Positions 31,564 through 43,550 of a stretch of 64,000 bases of DNA are shown in pieces. The first letter of the stretch is position 1. Every line of letters starts with the position of its first letter. The DNA comes from Dermanyssus gallinae. Lineage: Eukaryota > Arthropoda > Arachnida > Mesostigmata > Dermanyssidae. Made by a program: the position numbers and the translations under genes. Under the pieces are notes generated by a model. The model was not told where the DNA came from. It saw only the letters and a list, made by a program, of their open reading frames with translations, and did no database searches. The DNA lies in assembly GCA_003439945.1 (NCBI GenBank), contig QVRM01006840.1, positions 28,501-92,500 of the forward strand, written 5' to 3'.

Positions 31564-33217
31564 ATATATATATATTATATATTATATCTATATATATATA
31601 CATGCGCATTTCGCTCTTAGAAGACCCTAGTCTCGCTCACTGTCAGCGCAAATGAATACTGCTAGGTTTTTCATGACGTACAGAGTCGTATGGTGTACTT
31701 TGTGGTGGTATGGTGTTCGTATGGCGTATGGTAGGTAGTACGACCCCACGATACATCTTTTGATTTTTTTCTTCATCCTATTATATAAAACCCAGTTCAT
31801 ACTATTATATAAAACCCAGTTCAAAGGGAAGAGGTTTTCGACTTTGAGTCTGCTTAAAGTGTCAAGAGATGCGCTGATAAAACAGAGATTGTGTAACAGT
31901 CGTATAGCTAGTCGATTTCGTAAGAGCTAGCCGATGCCTCTGACCCGATGTTGAATACCTAGACGGCAATGCCTAGAAAACTGCGCATTTGTTGATGATT
32001 ACACACTATGGTCGTTTGCAGGCCCGACATGGTGTTTATGTGCGTCACACGCATAAACTTTCGTGCCTCCGCTACAGAGCCGCATTTCGAAGATTAGCTA
32101 TAAGGTAGACTTAGCTAATAAGTATAAATAAATATATAAGTAGGAATAGACTCTTTATTTACGCTTAATAACGTCATTTCATAGGTCGCGCATATATCAT
32201 TGACATTGAGGTAAGATTGTGGTTTAGTGTCGATTGGCTAATTAATACATGATGGCCATGCACGAGCCCGGGCCCATAGGCCCGGCATATTATTTAATTT
32301 TGGAAGCGCGCTAATTGTCGGAACCGTGACGACGAGATACAAAACAAACATTCAAACAATTGTAAACAGGTTGCGTTTTAATTCTAAATCGAGTTGTGTG
32401 GATTCTAATCCTAAGCAAATAGACACCAAGGTTTAGAAAGGAGAGGGAGAGCCCAGAGTCTCTCTTTCTAGCCACTGTTGTGGTCACTTCGGTAGGTAAT
32501 TCATCATCATCATCATCATCATCATCAGATATTTGATTAGCATGCTCTTTTCATTCTTCTGCATTTATTGACATGCTCTTTTACATGATTTTACATCATT
32601 TATTCAAGCATTGTGTTGTGGGGCATCGGCACTGTCTTAGCGGACAGCCCGGCGGCTCGAACGGCCGGGGCGAGAGAGACCGAGTCAGCAGCAGCAGCCA
32701 CTGTATCCGTCGCTTAAGGAAAGTTCGGAAACTGCGCAACAACACTGGCAAAGTCTCAAGAGGGTCGCGCTCAAAGTTCATGAGTCTGTGAAGTCGAGCG
32801 TTGCTACATCAGCGACGTCAGCACTCGTCGACAATACTTTATACCAAACGTCTGCGCGATTGAGTGGCGGCGGCGGCGGCGGATCGAAGAATGCTGCACT
32901 ATCGATGTTACCGGCTATCAGTGCAGTTCCTGAAAACGCAGCAACCGTGGTACAGCCGCCGAGGGATTGGTTTTGGCGGTCGGGAGCCCGGGGTGTTGTT
33001 GTCGGCGTCGAGCGCCGTTGGATCGACGCGCGCAGCTATCAGCGAAAGCAGAAATAACAGAATTAGCAACAGCAGAAGCAGAAGCAGCAGCAGCAACAGC
33101 AGAAGACTTTCTGTCTCGTCGGCAAGCATTGGGTTGTTGCATCCTCCGGCGGACGCCTCTGTAGGAGGCAGCAGAACAACGATCGCTGTCCGTTTGCTGG
33201 CCACAGCCGCCAGAACC

Positions 33218-34990
33218 ATGGGCGTACCGGCAGCTCACATCGAGACGAAGCTCCGCGACAAGCTGGAGTGTACGCACGTCGAACTGACGGACCTCAGCGA
33301 CGGCTGTGGACAGAAGTTCGCCGCCATCATTGTGTCGCCACAGTTTGTCGGTAAGCCATACATACATCCATCAGCTGGACAGATGCAGTCGTCTCTGTTC
33401 GTCCTCCTATACCACCCCAGGAATCTTATCTTAAAGAATATCGATCTATGGGAAATTGTGTATCTCGTTCTTCCCCTAAATCTCATCTAAGAGAATATTG
33501 CTCTATCCAAAATAGGTATCCGGCAAGTGACGATACCGAGCGCATGCCACATGTCACCGATCAAAAGAATCTACTTGTTTTTTTTGTCGATGCAAAAAAT
33601 GCTGGACTAATTGTGATAAATACCACGCCGCGGTTGGTCCGGCGGTTCGGCCCATAGCAGAACTGGCAAAACGCTAGATCGATTGTTGTGTCGAAACACT
33701 GTGATGTAACATAAACACACTTACCCAGCCCGGGTGTTAATAGATAAATAATTTAAAAAAAAATAATCTACCTTTTCGCCAACTTCATCCCAGCGACCAA
33801 CTTACCGAGTACAACTATATTACTACCAGCTTTAAAGAGTACGACTCTATACTACCATCATTAAAGGTTTGGCAAATATCTTTCTTTTTTGATAGTAAGC
33901 TTCGTAGTCCAAAGGAGAATGCCGTAGCTGGTATGTGGAAAATATCACTTTGACAAATTCACCGCGACGCTCGTCACGCGGATGCTGTGCTATAAGTAGC
34001 TTCTTCTCAATTAATAGCTAGCATGCTGATAGTATTCTGAAGCGTACTTTCTATCTAAAAAATAGCACATTCTATAGTAAAGTATAAACTGCTCAAGATG
34101 GGTTAGTCAGTAGGTCCGTGCAGTGAGTCATGTCTTTCGCATTTTGTTGGTTTTGCAAGTCTCACACTAAGCACTGTCAGTTGCTATGTTGCATCATGCA
34201 TTTCCTAGAACTCCTAAATAAAAAAATAGCCAAATCTAGTGACTCTCGGTCTGAGTTTCACAAAAACAAAATCGTGGTGATAAGTGAATAATGTCGAGCC
34301 CCGTTGCGTGATGAAATTTTTTTTGCGTGATGCATTCCGCCTGCGCCTCGCGCCCGGAGGAGACACTAGATAGGTGCGCGGGTTCGAGCCCCGCGAGATT
34401 TGTATTTGTGGGGGCCCGTCTATGAAGCAATGCGAAAAGTAGTACTGTGGACGCTAAATCTTGGCTGGGCGTAAGCCCGAAAAGTATTTTCTAAGTGAAT
34501 AATACCGTTGAGTATTGTTTTCGCACGTGATGATGATATATATGTCCAAATAGCCGCATGCAAATGCATATAACATTGATCTATTTGGCGATTAGTTACG
34601 TTTTTCGAAGTACGTATATTGAAAACAACACATATATGACCATACCCTATAATTATAATTATGCCACATACCTTTTTATGTAACAATAAAGGCGATTTTT
34701 TGTTATGTTATATTGCGTACTACAGTGCCAATAAAGAAAGTTTAAAGCTGTATATAATATGTCAATACATGTCTCCAGGGCTAGACACGTGTAGTGCCTA
34801 ATTACGTGGAATTCTACGATTTTGAAATGCTGAACTTAGCATGAACTTTATTTGTGTTACAGGAAAGTCCCTGCTGGCGCAACAAAGACTCGTGAACGCC
34901 GCGCTGGCTGACGAACTCCAGCAAGTCCATGCCTTTACACAGAAGACGTTTACTCCCGAGGCCTGGGAAAAGGCTAATAGTAAATCGTAG
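33218..34990 (+). CDS. BOLA2: BolA-like protein 2, copy 2
   Basis: Complete second BOLA2 in the downstream duplication unit. Exons 33218-33350 and 34863-34990 have the same splice sites as copy 1 and encode the same 87 residues. I see no difference in either coding exon. The 5' leader and the first part of the intron carry substitutions; the remainder of the intron, exon 2 and the 3' flank match copy 1 exactly. The upstream intergenic region is also duplicated, so this copy probably has its own promoter. Both copies may be expressed, doubling dosage, though the sequence alone cannot show that. Confidence 0.93.
33680..33753 (+). repeat. Dispersed repeat E, copy 3
   Basis: Duplicate of 26190-26263, with one base change (T to C at 33725). 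Confidence 0.6.
34324..34490 (+). mobile_element. SINE family B in BOLA2 intron, unit 2
   Basis: Identical by eye to 26834-27000; duplicated with the segment rather than an independent insertion. Confidence 0.82.
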
Positions 34991-35083
34991 CAAATGACTG
35001 AAATTAAGTTCCACTCCACAGCTGTTTTATGCATAGATTCATGATGATTAAGAACATTTGTTGGTAAATATGCGAGTGTGGTA

Positions 35084-35089
35084 AATAAA
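35084..35089 (+). terminator. BOLA2 polyadenylation signal, copy 2
   Basis: AATAAA 94 bases after the stop of BOLA2 copy 2. Confidence 0.6.
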
Positions 35090-36800
35090 GTGTGACTGTT
35101 GTATATTTTTGGCGGCTATGTAATTGTAAACTATTCGTTTGGACATAGTTATGATCTACTAGTGCGTTCGTTATATCACTTTCTCCCTTTTATTCGTTTC
35201 ATATCTACTCGCACTGGTTAGTCGCTTACGACTAAGAGCTAAATATAAAATGTTGTCTTATGTTTGCGGCGTATTACACAACTAGTCGGTTGGTTCTATA
35301 CGCTACCTTTCATGAATTCTGTGCTCACGCTCTCACCCTCTCGAGGGTGTTTAGGGCAACCTTTGGCTCTCTGACGTTCTCACTAGCAAAAGCTGAATGA
35401 ACGATTTCGAAAAAGGGTGACATACCCTTCGAAAATGTAATATATATAGCCCCCTGATATGAAAGGGTGACATGTGTATTTAGGTATACATGCCAAGCGA
35501 ACAATAAATCAATAGCTCTCGGTTGCGCGTCGATATGTGAATCCACACGCTATGTTTGAGACTAGTAAGCATTTTTTAGCTCAACGTTCTTGAACCAATG
35601 TTCTGGTCGAAAGAAACCAAAAGTTCTTGATCGGTCTGATCTTGCAAATAACAAACAAAGCAGGACAACATATCGACGTCTCTAGCGGCGTAGGGTACCA
35701 TTTAAACTCGCTTTCAGTCCTCACGTCCAAAGCTATGGGGCTCTTAATCGCCTTATTCTCCTCAAATGATATCGTACCTCGCCAACTCAGTTGCGTAGAC
35801 ATCTTTTTATGCGGTACGCTATAAAACCCGTCAAGCCGACTACGTCATCTATATCAAGCCTTTGCACAAGGGACCTCGTTGTTTCCATAATGCTACGCAG
35901 GTAGGCGGGTTTTACTAATGGGTCTGACCAGGCACGCCATCTAAGTGCTCATGGAATTGCCCTGTAAACTGGCCCGTGTCGTATAATGGCCTTAAATATT
36001 TAACTTAAATTTAACCGCCGATAGGCAGATAACTTCGATTTATTCAAGATTTATGCTCTACGAACGTACGGGCTTTTAGCCAGACATGATCTCAAGTCCG
36101 GGCAACGACCAACGTTAAAGCGTGCTTCGAACCATAATCTGCGGCCTCTCCTGTGCAAGTTTTGCGAACATCTTGTCCGGGCAAGTTTTTCCCGGGAAGG
36201 TTATTCGATGAGGAATCGGACCAATTCGTCTGCTACGCATTAAAAGTATGGAACAGCGAGTGTAGTCGGCAGTACCGCGCGACTGAACTAAACTCCAGAA
36301 AATGCTAAGATACGCATATCATAACGTTGGCAGTCATCGTTATCTAGGCTGTCTACTTCAAGTTCCAATATCTATCCAAGTTCCATTTTCTGGAATTTCA
36401 CTAAGTTATATTTAATCTTTTAAAAATACATATATTTTAGACATCCCCGTTGCACGTGCAAACCGACTTTTGCTTGAAATAATTAATATGTATCAATTTT
36501 TCAGTCAGTTGAACATTAATTCGTTTTTATAGTTATCCCAGTTAATTTTTCAAAAAGGGCAAGGATAAATTAACATGCTGAACCGAAAAGGTATATTTTA
36601 CTCATATCCGGAGCTGTCGACTTATCGTAGACTACGAATTGGATTTCATATATAGCTGTGGTGGTTACGAACGGGGCAATGCTGCCTCGGTTCGGGGAAC
36701 TTTATAGAAATGGCTGTCCCTTCACTTGACCCCCGTAATGGTGCACACAATAGACTCAAATGTCATGTTCCCACTCTAAATGATTGATCATATTGAATAA

Positions 36801-36840
<40 letters not shown>

Positions 36841-36842
<2 letters not shown>

Positions 36843-39800
36843 TGGTACTGTAAGTGCGGTACATAACGTTGCTATGTGTCCTTCTATTAAAGCTTGTTCA
36901 ATAGAAGCGCACATGTTGGAGGTGCTAAATACAATAATGATTTCTGCATGGGTAGCATCTGCATGTCGAAGTAACTTTTCATGAGTAGAGCTTCATGTGA
37001 AAGCCGCAATGCATAGCAGACTTTTTGACCAAGTGCCTGTTTTCAGCCGTTCTTTGTGTCCCGTAGAGCGCTGGGGTCAACCGCAGCCCCATCTTATTGC
37101 CGCACTCCGCAAAACATGCGCCAAATATTACTGATTTCCTAACGTGCCCGGCTTAAATCAGTGTTTTTATATATATATTTTATATGTGAATTACGTACAT
37201 ATGTATCCACTATTAATATTAGTAGTCTACAAAGTACAGTGAGTCTACAAAGTAGGACCGACTTCTGGACTGTCTGGTCATCTGCCGATTAACGACAGAA
37301 ACAGTTGGGTCTGGTCATCTGCCGATCAACGACAGAAACAAATAAGTCTCGAACACAGCGCAACTTGTGCTGTACGTAGGTTTGCTACTGTTCTTGATAA
37401 GCGATTAAGTAGAGGAGTTCTACATGCGAAGTCCTCATCATGGATTTGAGTACGCCCCGCTTACGCGACCAGGATTTAGTCAAAAAAGTACACGTTGATT
37501 CGTTTCGTCTACCCCGGTTACTGAACCGATTTCGCACTCGCAAACGATTGCAAAGGGAAGCCATCTAGGGGATACGCCTGTCCTAAAGAGTCCTGAGTAG
37601 ACTCACCGTGCATAAGAAAGACGGATAAAGCGTAGTTTGTTCAGAAAGTAGAACGTTTATTAGCAGTTCATCAAGTGATATCGTTCCTCACACTTCGTTT
37701 TAATCCACAACAACAACCCCAGCGTGAACGGGATTGCCCGTTTATACACTGGGTACACATAGATCACGTTACCCTGCTTGCCTCGCTTCCCTGTCCTGTC
37801 TCTACGCGCGACTGTCGAGTGGTCGCTGTTACGAATGGTTGCTGTTAGGAAAGCTAAAACAAAAACAAAACATTAATGTATGCCTTCACCTCTATTCCGC
37901 TGACCGTCGCTATGGCGTGTCTTGCTTCCCATCGGTGATTTTCTCGAGTAGCGAACTTGCGCAAATAGTTCTGCTCGTCTCTGCTTTCTTTTCCGTTAAA
38001 CTCTGCATCGATGTTGGGATCGAGGTTACCACCTCTACCAACACCAACGCCAGCGTGCAGTTGGAACTGAATTTCGCCAAGAACAAAACATCGGTGGTCT
38101 GCCTACCTATTTGTTCGTCAAGCCGTCAAGAAGCTGATCTTCCCCCACTATTTATTCGACTATCCGCTCGCTACACTCAAAAGAGAGAGAAAGAGAAAGG
38201 GGAAGGGGCGTTAAGTCTACGAATCATATTCGTCATAAATCACTATATAGTCGTTTCCTACTTCTCAACTCCCTTGATGCGTATCAACTACGCTAATGCT
38301 TAATATTGTGGGTCGGACAAAACAACAACAACAGGAGCAGCAGCAAAAATAAGCAGCCTCGAATGGCCAGAAATGAGCTGTTTGGCACAGCGTTTCTTCT
38401 TAGGTGTACCGGTCGACAATGTCGGAGTGGCTCTTGCTGTCATTGGACGGACGCACCGAACGGGACTTGACTGTCTCTCTGCGGTCAATCTCCGCATTAA
38501 GATTTAGGAGAGAAGCTGACTTCGATGAAGTTCGGTCCTGCAGCAGCAGCAGTTAAGTACGAAGCTGGGCACTACAACGTCCATCGTATTAAGCAATGAA
38601 TATTGATGAATAATGATAGTATATCATAGCACTTGCGGTTTGTGAATACGACTGCACGTAGAAGCAAACATTTGTTGCATGTTGAGTTGCCTTCACGTTT
38701 TCTACAATAGGCTCCGACACACTACCTAAACAGACTTCACTAATTTGGCCCGGTTCATTAGTTCGACGACGTAACAGCTGACGCTTTACTTCGGGTTCAC
38801 GTTCAACGTGGCGACAATCTTGGCTTAATGAGCCGCTTAAACTGCAATTTTGTCGCTCTCCTTTCATCGTCTTCCCTACGACATCTATCAGTCTGCTATC
38901 AAACTGTAAAAAAATTGGTTTGGCTAAAATGTTGCACAGTTTTTCGCAAATACCGTTTCTCGAGTGAGAATATTAAATTTCAAACATGATTAATTTTGTA
39001 GTAGTAGTGGTAGTACTAGTAGTAAACGTGTAATACGAATATATCAAGCAAGTTGATAAGACTTATAACAATACTTTGTAGTAACCATCCCTTTGTTTAT
39101 ATGATAATGTGTTTAGGGTGGCCGAGATTTTGTTCTCACAGTTTTCATGTTCTATGATCTAATGAGCATAGAACGGTCGACTTGCTCTATCTTCTAGCAG
39201 TCTAGAGCTGTTGTCATTATATATATAAGGCGAAAAAATCGGCAGATGGTCAGATAATTGGGACAAGTACAGGTACAGCTGCCGAAGACATACCGACAGT
39301 GGAATAAGATTGGGCAAACGTAGTGTAGCACGGCATATCATTATAGAAAAACACTCTGTTACTACTACCACTACGACCACAACTACAAGATTTACGGCCA
39401 TTATTACAACACATCACGAAAGTAGGGCTGTTACTAGCGTTCTGCATGCACGCTTAGATTGTCAAAATCCACCCATTCGCCCAGCGCACATCGCAGTTGG
39501 GCTAGCACCTTAATCACAGTGAACTTTTTCTATATATATATATTCTTCCATTTTAATGTATGAGTGCAACAATGTGTAAAGTGGCTCGCTTAATTAGCTA
39601 CTAAATGGTATCCGAGTAGGAACTATGCCAAAAACAGAATAGCTTTGGCCGACGCCAGCGTTTGCTCTGCACCACGACCAATACAACGCGCATAGAACAC
39701 CTTCGATCGGCTTCAACGTTTCACCACGGATCTTCTGCGACGCGACAACGACCTCACTGAGTTTTCACTGGTCTCTGGCGACGGCAGCCTCGCCTCTGGC

Positions 39801-40199
39801 TGACCGATGATGGCCTCACCTCTCCGACACCTCTCGGCAAGCAGACAGGCGGCAGACTGATGCTGCGTTTTTGTGCTGACAGACATCGTCGGCCGCACCG
39901 ACGACCAGTCCATTGTTGACAGCCAGCCCCGCCGTTGTCATGTGAACTCGAGTATTAACAGTAATTCACACGTTCACACACAGCTACTACGACTTTTCAT
40001 TTCACTGCCCGATTGGCCGAGCAGAATGAGAGAGAGAGCACGATTGATGATTACCAACACCACCACCACCACCACCAACATCAGTATCGCTTTCAACAGT
40101 TCATTAGGTGGTCCCATCAACCAAAACCATTCAAATCGGGCCGCCCCTAAGTGTGGGACCACCGTGTCCGTGTACGTAGGAGGTCCAGATGTATGTATA
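36841..40199. other. Gene-poor interval
   Basis: No gene recognised. A 189-codon plus-strand frame at 37734-38303 has no domain, coiled coil or signal I can name and is probably fortuitous. A 37-bp unit occurs twice in direct order at about 37273-37341 (TCTGGTCATCTGCCGAT). A CCA/CAC run is at 40058-40077. Confidence 0.4.
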
Positions 40200-40276
40200 G
40201 GGCTACAATAAAGTTTTTTCGGTTTTGTCCGTAACGAATCGTTATAAAACCAGAACAAAAAAAAAATTGTAGACCC
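40200..40276. mobile_element. Tiny MITE, family F, copy 2
   Basis: A 77-bp relative of 17860-17934 with the same GGGCTACAA...TTGTAGACCC ends and GGTTTTGTCCGTA interior. Confidence 0.72.
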
Positions 40277-40856
40277 AATATATATACCTGCGTACATGCA
40301 TCTATGTACCATCGGCATATCTCTAGGTAAATATGGCCTGGATTACACACTCACTCACACACAAACACACATATATGTACACGTTTCTTATTCATATTGC
40401 AATGATTCGACATTACTACTACTACTACAACGAGTACTATCATGCGAGTTTTCTTCGTTGAAATTGTCCAGAAATGAATGTTACGAAGTCACCGTCGTAT
40501 CGAACCAGATCGATCCAGACTATATCCAGCCAGTTCAGCGTCTTGTTCGCGACCCGCGTCTGGCCAGCTACGGCGGCTAAAAATGGCGGCGCAACGTCGC
40601 TTAATTTGTCGGGCAATACTTCTTACTTCGGTGCAACGTATGAAAGGTAAAGGACGAGTAAGCGTCGAGAACCGAGCTGCTGTCGACGAGTTCTACTTCT
40701 GGTATTCACGCTGGTTCGCTGTTCTGTACAACAGGTCGCAAGTTGGACGAGGTTTGTTTCAAACCGTCCGGTCGCGGTCTCGGAGTCCGTGAGATAAGGC
40801 AAGCGTCTCCTTAGGTCGCGTTTTGCTCCTGGCTTCTGGCTTCGTTAGGACCTATG

Positions 40857-41633
40857 CTACGAGATTTGCGAAGCAGCAGTAGTCTCTAACGTCGCAGCGT
40901 TTTGAGAGAAAGACGGCTGCTGTGTCTGTACCTGAACTGAATGCAGGTGTTGATGTGATGGTCGTCCTTCAGTAAACCAATTACGAAGCAGGGCGTGCTC
41001 GTCTGACAGCTGGATGTCCTTCGCCAGAGTGAAGATAAAGATGTTGATAAATGAGGCCGTTGCCCACTCGGTTACAACTGACACGGCATGAAGCGTGTAA
41101 CCACCATCGTTAGGTCCCCAATGCGGCATACTTGTTCCCCTGGGGATCGTCGAAGGGCACCAATTAGTACATATGTGTATATCGGCAACAAACATTACAA
41201 AAAACGATTAAAAGGTGTACGTGGTCGTACTTTCTACATAGGCATACACACATTGATATTGATGCGACACACTAGCGAGATGAGCAGTCGGGCAATCATC
41301 CGGCAGCTATTCCTCGAACAAACGAATCAAAATTATAGGTTTACATACAACTGCTGGAATACAGGAGGAATGCATACTAATTCAGTTACTTAGCGCATTT
41401 TTACGCATTTTTATACCGCGGATAAACGCAAAGGCGAGTTTTTGAGGCAGCTGCTTCCATTGGCAGTTTGCAGAGGAAATGCCGTCTCGGTGTTCATTGC
41501 GATGGGCTGAGAAAGCTAGAGGAAACTATGAAATAAAGATGATACACATTCACACTTCACAATTGTATTGCTCTAATAATAACAGTAGTAATAATAATAA
41601 TAATACCAATGCAGGCCTTAGGACATGCATTGG

Positions 41634-41673
<40 letters not shown>

Positions 41674-41934
41674 GGTGCATGTGTAGTGTTGCAGATGATA
41701 GTGCAAAGTGCATCTTTAACAGTGCCTGGCTTACTTGAATTGGGCTAGAGCTGCCATGCCGGTGAGGCTCGTAGTGACCATGGTGAGCGACGCAGAGGTC
41801 GCACAAAAGAAACGAAAATATCTTATGCGCGAGTTGATTATAGTATGCACCCACATGTAAGTGACCGCCATCGAAAAGGCCAACATTGCCCCTGAAATTG
41901 TCAACCGGGCGCACGCACAAAGGTAGAAACTATC

Positions 41935-41996
<62 letters not shown>

Positions 41997-42217
41997 TACG
42001 TCTAGTACAGTTGCGAAAAAGTATATTGGCAAAACGCTTGACTAGTTCTTCTGCTATATACTAAAAATTATTTCTAAAGTGAATCAAAGTCGCGACCTTG
42101 TACGATAAAATACAGATTCGTTCTTGTTCGGCATGTTCAAACTTGCAGTAGCAGAAATGCAGAATGGTTTGCCATTAGAAGCTAATATATATGTATATGA
42201 ATAAGAATACATTTGAT

Positions 42218-42264
<47 letters not shown>

Positions 42265-43535
42265 GTTATCGTTATCTTTATTTATTTACACATGATTTGT
42301 AGTTGAAAGGCTTACAGATGGCTATTATTAGTTATATATTTGCTAAACGAACAAAGCTTTTATTTGCGTACCAGACATATGAGCATAGAAGATGACGGTT
42401 TCCTGAAAATTCGCTACAATTTCTACTCCGAAGGCAGCTCCGAAGCCGAAAATACAGGCCCACCCACTGAGAGTGGTCTGCACGGGTGCCTGAAAGCCAA
42501 AAATATATAAAGATTGAAACGCTTTATTCGTTTTTTTTTTTTAACATTTTTGTAAGGCTAATGGCCGTGTACGGTATTTTCATGTCATGGCTGATTTTTA
42601 ATTCACTCCGGCATTTACCTTGTCTATATTGGAAACCGTGCAAACCAATTTAAGAGTGGCCGGTCTGGGTCTCGAACCCAGTCCTCGCGAATGCAAGGCA
42701 AAGGCTTTGCCACTAAGCCATCTTGCTCGATGTAGAAAGAAGGAAAGGTAGAAAGAAAAATATACATTTGCATATATGCATGTATGTCATATGATCAATA
42801 TGTAGTTACAATATCTGCATGTAGTGCACGGTGTTGGCGGCTCCTAACACTCATGAGTATGCCTCCATGGATATAGGTCGTTGATGTAACGCTTCCGTGC
42901 GATGAACACAGGAACCATGCTGCTAGCCTGACGCGTTGTTGTTAGCCTTTCAACGAACATTTTGTTGAATAGACGCGAGCAAATATACAACGCGAGCAAA
43001 AATAGCATACATCTAAATATAGCGTGATCTGTACGTGCTCATTACCGTATTATAGACATTCCACACGGTGATGCCTAATAGAACGGAGTAGATGCTGAGG
43101 AACAGGCCAAAGATCGACGATTCCGGTACAGTTGTGCCCATGTCGCTGATGTACGGAAAGCCTACGACAAAGAGATTGTTATTCGAGTTAGGTCGATGAA
43201 GCAGAAACAGCAGCAGCAGCGGCGGCAGCAATAGCATTGTTAGATAGGCGACACAAAAAATAGGACACAAACTCCGTGTACGCCCAGAGCGCACTTTACC
43301 CGGTCATTATTGCAACTCACACTCATATGTCTTAGCTTTATATCATGTTAAGTATAACGGCCACGGCCGCGTGACTCACAGCAGGTGGTTCTTGCTTACC
43401 TGACACGTGCCCGTAGGAAAGTGCGATTGTCGACGTGACCGCAACGGTGAAGAGGAACATGAAGCTTGTCGCCCAAGCAAAGATATGCGGCTCAACGGAA
43501 CCGAAAAACGTCACCGGACTCCAACAGGACGACAT
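40857..43535 (-). CDS. DRAM/Frag1-family membrane protein
   Basis: Multi-pass membrane protein of the DRAM (damage-regulated autophagy modulator) family. Known members sit in lysosomal or plasma membranes and promote autophagy. Five exons join in frame with GT..AG borders: 43400-43535, 43046-43161, 42372-42489, 41735-41891 and 40857-41139, giving 269 aa against 266 for human DRAM2. The first helix is about residues 19-40 (FAWATSFMFLFTVAV). It is followed by the family motif GFPYISDMGTTVPES (46-60), a second helix, FGVEIVANFQETVIFYAHMSG at 104-124, GAMLAFSMAVTYMW, and a last exon with HWGPNDGGYTLHAVSVVTEW before a polar tail. MCHVK upstream (43550) is an alternative start; I prefer MSSCW for its A at -3. 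Intron 2 holds a family A SINE and intron 4 an AAT/ATT hairpin. DRAM1, DRAM2 and TMEM150 cannot be told apart here, so no symbol is given. Confidence 0.9.
41589..41650. repeat. Inverted repeat with AAT/ATT arms in intron
   Basis: The arms (AAT)n-TACCAATGCA (41589-41613) and TGCATTGGCA-(TTA)n (41626-41650) pair over about 25 bp with one mismatch around loop GGCCTTAGGACA. The ATT run continues to about 41672. Lies in intron 4 of the DRAM-like gene. Confidence 0.8.
41937..41994. repeat. (AT)n microsatellite, ~58 bp
   Basis: Uninterrupted AT tract in intron 3 of the DRAM-like gene. A second tract is at 42220-42261 in the same intron. Confidence 0.95.
42541..42731 (-). mobile_element. SINE family A in DRAM-like gene intron
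   Basis: Reverse-strand full copy: head GAGCAAGATGGCTTAGTGGC near 42729, box B GGGTTCGAGACCC near 42672, body with GGTTTGCACGGTTTCCAATA, and a tail ending in a run of A (T on plus strand, 42530-42541). In intron 2, same orientation as the gene. Confidence 0.85.
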
Positions 43536-43550
43536 CTTGACATGGCACAC

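Larger units (their letters stand above)
29355..36840. repeat. Tandem segmental duplication, unit 2
   Basis: Second unit of the duplication described at 21874-29354. It begins immediately after the (AT)n tract that ends unit 1 and ends in an (AT)n tract at 36803-36840. Compared with unit 1 it has a 39-base deletion near 31062, longer AT arrays at 31203-31258 and 31471-31605, a longer TCATCA run near 32501 and scattered substitutions, all left of about 33890. Confidence 0.95.

Noticed and set aside
37273..37341. LTR or long repeat array
   Set aside because: Only two 37-bp units, with no TG..CA ends, primer-binding site or second LTR that I can see.
37734..38303. 189-codon plus-strand frame
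   Set aside because: No recognisable domain, no conserved motif, and a composition expected of a chance frame in a less AT-rich patch.
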